A stretch of 64,000 nt of DNA from JALYOC01 sp036675345 (GTDB lineage: Bacteria > Myxococcota > Myxococcia > Myxococcales > Myxococcaceae), in contig JAKFFE010000017.1 of assembly GCA_036675345.1 (NCBI GenBank), positions 248,001 through 312,000 on the forward strand, given 5' to 3'. The position numbers and the translations under genes are program-made. The first letter of the stretch is position 1, and every line of letters starts with the position of its first letter. The notes under the pieces are model-generated. The model saw only the letters and a program-made list of their open reading frames with translations. It ran no database searches and was not told the DNA's origin. This document shows, one piece after another, positions 62,609-64,000 of this stretch.

Positions 62609-62678
62609 CGGGCGGCCGACTTACATGCCTTCGACGCGGAGTGCCACCTTCAATCCCGGCGGGGGGCAAGGGGCCAGC

Positions 62679-63938
62679 TCAGCGCTTGCGAGTGGGGCCC
62701 TTGGCGGAGGCCGCAGCGGCCTCGCGAAGCTTGTCCTTCTTGCTCTTGCGCTTGCCCTTGATCCCGCCGCTCGGGTCGAGCACCGGGGTGGCGACCTCGG
62801 TGGGCTCGAAGCCGGGGACCGTCTCACGCTCCAGCCGCAGTTTGTGGCGACGCTCGATGACCCGGAAGTGGGCCTCGGTGTCCGCGGTGACAAAGCTCAG
62901 CGCGGTACCCGGCTCCCCTGCCCGGCCGGTGCGCCCGATGCGGTGCAGGTAGTCGGTGGGGGACCGGGGAAGATCGTAGTTCACCACCGCCGGAAGCTGC
63001 GCGATGTCCAGTCCACGCGCCGCGAGGTCCGTGGCGACCAGCACCCGCACCCGGCGGGCCTTGAAGTCCTCCAGTGCCTGGGTCCGCGCGCCCTGGCTCT
63101 GATCCCCGTGAAGCGCAACCGCCGTGACGCCCGCCCGCTGCAGCTTGAGGGCGACGTGATCCGCGCCATAGCGGCTGGCGACGAAGACCAGTGCGTGGGT
63201 CCAGGGGTGGGTTTCCAGGAGGTGGCGCAGCAGCATGGTGCGCTTGTCGGTATCCACGACCAGGGCGCGCTGGCGGATGTCCGGCGCGGGCGCGGCCTCG
63301 CTGGGCTCCACCGTGATCCGCGCAGGGTCGCGCAGGAGCTCCGCCGCCAGGGTCTGCACCGCGGCTGGGAAGGTGGCGGAGAAGAGCAGGTTCTGCCGGC
63401 GAGCGGGCAGCAGCGCCAGCACGCGCTGGAGCTCGTCGGCGAATCCGAGGGAGAGGAGGCGATCCGCCTCATCCAGCACCAGGAGCTCCACCGCGGAGAG
63501 GCGCAGCGCTTTCTGCTCCGCGAGGTCCAGCGCGCGGCCCGGGGTCGCCACCACCAGATCCGCCCCGCCGCGCAGTGCCATCATCTGCGGATTCGCCGAC
63601 ACCCCGCCTACCGCCAGGACGGCCTTGAGGGGCCGCGGCAGGTGCTTCCCGTATTGCTCCACCGCCTCGTGCACCTGGGCGGCGAGCTCGCGCGTGGGCA
63701 CCAGCACCAACGCGCGCACCGGACGCGGTGAGCGGGCCGGGTGCGCGCTCAGTCGCTGGAGAATGGGCAGGAGGAAGGCTGCGGTCTTGCCCGAGCCGGT
63801 CTGCGCCGAGGCCCACACGTCCTGCCCAGCCAGCACGGCGGGAATCGCGGCGCGCTGCACCGGAGTGGGTTCGTCGTAGCCGAGATCGGCGACGGCGCGG
63901 GTCAGCGGCTCCGAGAGGCCGAGCGAGAGGAAGGTCAT
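62679..63938 (-). CDS. rhlE: DEAD-box RNA helicase, RhlE type
   Basis: The 419-residue protein has all DEAD-box motifs: Q motif YDEPTPVQRAAIP, motif I AQTGSGKTAA (about 44-53), II VLDEADRLLSLGF, III SATFP and VI HRIGRTGRAGE. A short basic C-terminal tail (GGIKGKRKSKKDKLREAAA) is typical of RhlE-like helicases in ribosome assembly and RNA decay. There is no Shine-Dalgarno; TATAGC lies nine bases upstream of the ATG. It lies 70 bases before carB in the same direction. Confidence 0.92.
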   Translation of the reverse strand: MTFLSLGLSEPLTRAVADLGYDEPTPVQRAAIPAVLAGQDVWASAQTGSGKTAAFLLPILQRLSAHPARSPRPVRALVLVPTRELAAQVHEAVEQYGKHLPRPLKAVLAVGGVSANPQMMALRGGADLVVATPGRALDLAEQKALRLSAVELLVLDEADRLLSLGFADELQRVLALLPARRQNLLFSATFPAAVQTLAAELLRDPARITVEPSEAAPAPDIRQRALVVDTDKRTMLLRHLLETHPWTHALVFVASRYGADHVALKLQRAGVTAVALHGDQSQGARTQALEDFKARRVRVLVATDLAARGLDIAQLPAVVNYDLPRSPTDYLHRIGRTGRAGEPGTALSFVTADTEAHFRVIERRHKLRLERETVPGFEPTEVATPVLDPSGGIKGKRKSKKDKLREAAAASAKGPTRKR

Positions 63939-64000
63939 GTTGCGAGGGCTATACCCCGGCGCGCGGGTTCACGGCGCGCGGAGTGAATCCTGTCGAAGGT

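Overview
The window is GC-rich, densely coded chromosomal DNA and looks like a Myxococcota (myxobacterial-type deltaproteobacterial) genome. The support is indirect: codons ending mostly in G or C, many GTG starts, several zinc-ribbon regulatory or membrane proteins, tandem FHA proteins, a very large TPR protein, many lipoproteins, and the order lepA-lepB-x-pyrB-pyrC-carA. There are about 63 protein genes, two tRNA genes (Arg-CCU and Val-CAC), and no rRNA, CRISPR array or transposase gene. Most genes are on the minus strand in tightly packed operons, often with 4-bp ATGA or GTGA stop/start overlaps.

Layout. 1-3.9 kb: zinc-ribbon and small membrane proteins, a bifunctional-nuclease-domain protein and a long perfect palindrome (1272-1336). 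3.2-10.7 kb: lepA, lepB, an unknown membrane protein, pyrB, pyrC, carA and an unknown gene, read as one unit. 10.8-16.5 kb: a polysaccharide cluster (UDP-glucuronate decarboxylase, epimerase, two GT4 and one GT2 glycosyltransferase). 16.5-22.5 kb: a 59-residue ribbon-helix-helix regulator, a lipoprotein, SPOR, LapB-like, HIT, IHF-like, SppA and MnmA. 22.6-26.9 kb: DnaA-box-like sites, cca directly after tRNA-Arg, a CBS protein, ahpC-ahpD and a PerR-type regulator with matching operator-like boxes, a pseudo-receiver and tRNA-Val. 26.9-33 kb: an Hsp70 without a lid and its neighbours, a CHAP/NlpC-like lipoprotein and a membrane glycosyltransferase. 33-40.9 kb: a repeat-rich zinc-ribbon protein, ComEA, LysC and HutH. 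41-50.5 kb: the 1697-residue TPR protein, a CinA-type domain, Tmk, ThrC and Pcm. 50.5-64 kb: a cation/H+ antiporter, RecG, GreA, two FHA paralogs, several unknowns, CarB and an RhlE-type helicase.

What works together. PyrB, PyrC and CarA supply pyrimidine synthesis, with CarB encoded about 54 kb away. AhpC, AhpD and the PerR-like protein form a peroxide-defence unit. The glycosyltransferase/epimerase block probably builds a surface polysaccharide.

The strongest unexpected signal is at hutH. Its last 158 bp, ending exactly at the stop codon, are repeated (157/158 identical) 1.7 kb downstream, and the two copies bracket a pair of lipoprotein genes. Other points of note are a ribbon-helix-helix gene whose promoter contains two CACGTA boxes 20 bp apart and overlaps the start of the divergent lipoprotein gene; a set of genes without Shine-Dalgarno sequences that have a TANNNT motif just upstream of the start; and a protein with 14 TQ(M/I)FG-type repeats in a genome segment that also encodes FHA proteins. 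All functions are inferred by reading motifs; no database search was possible.
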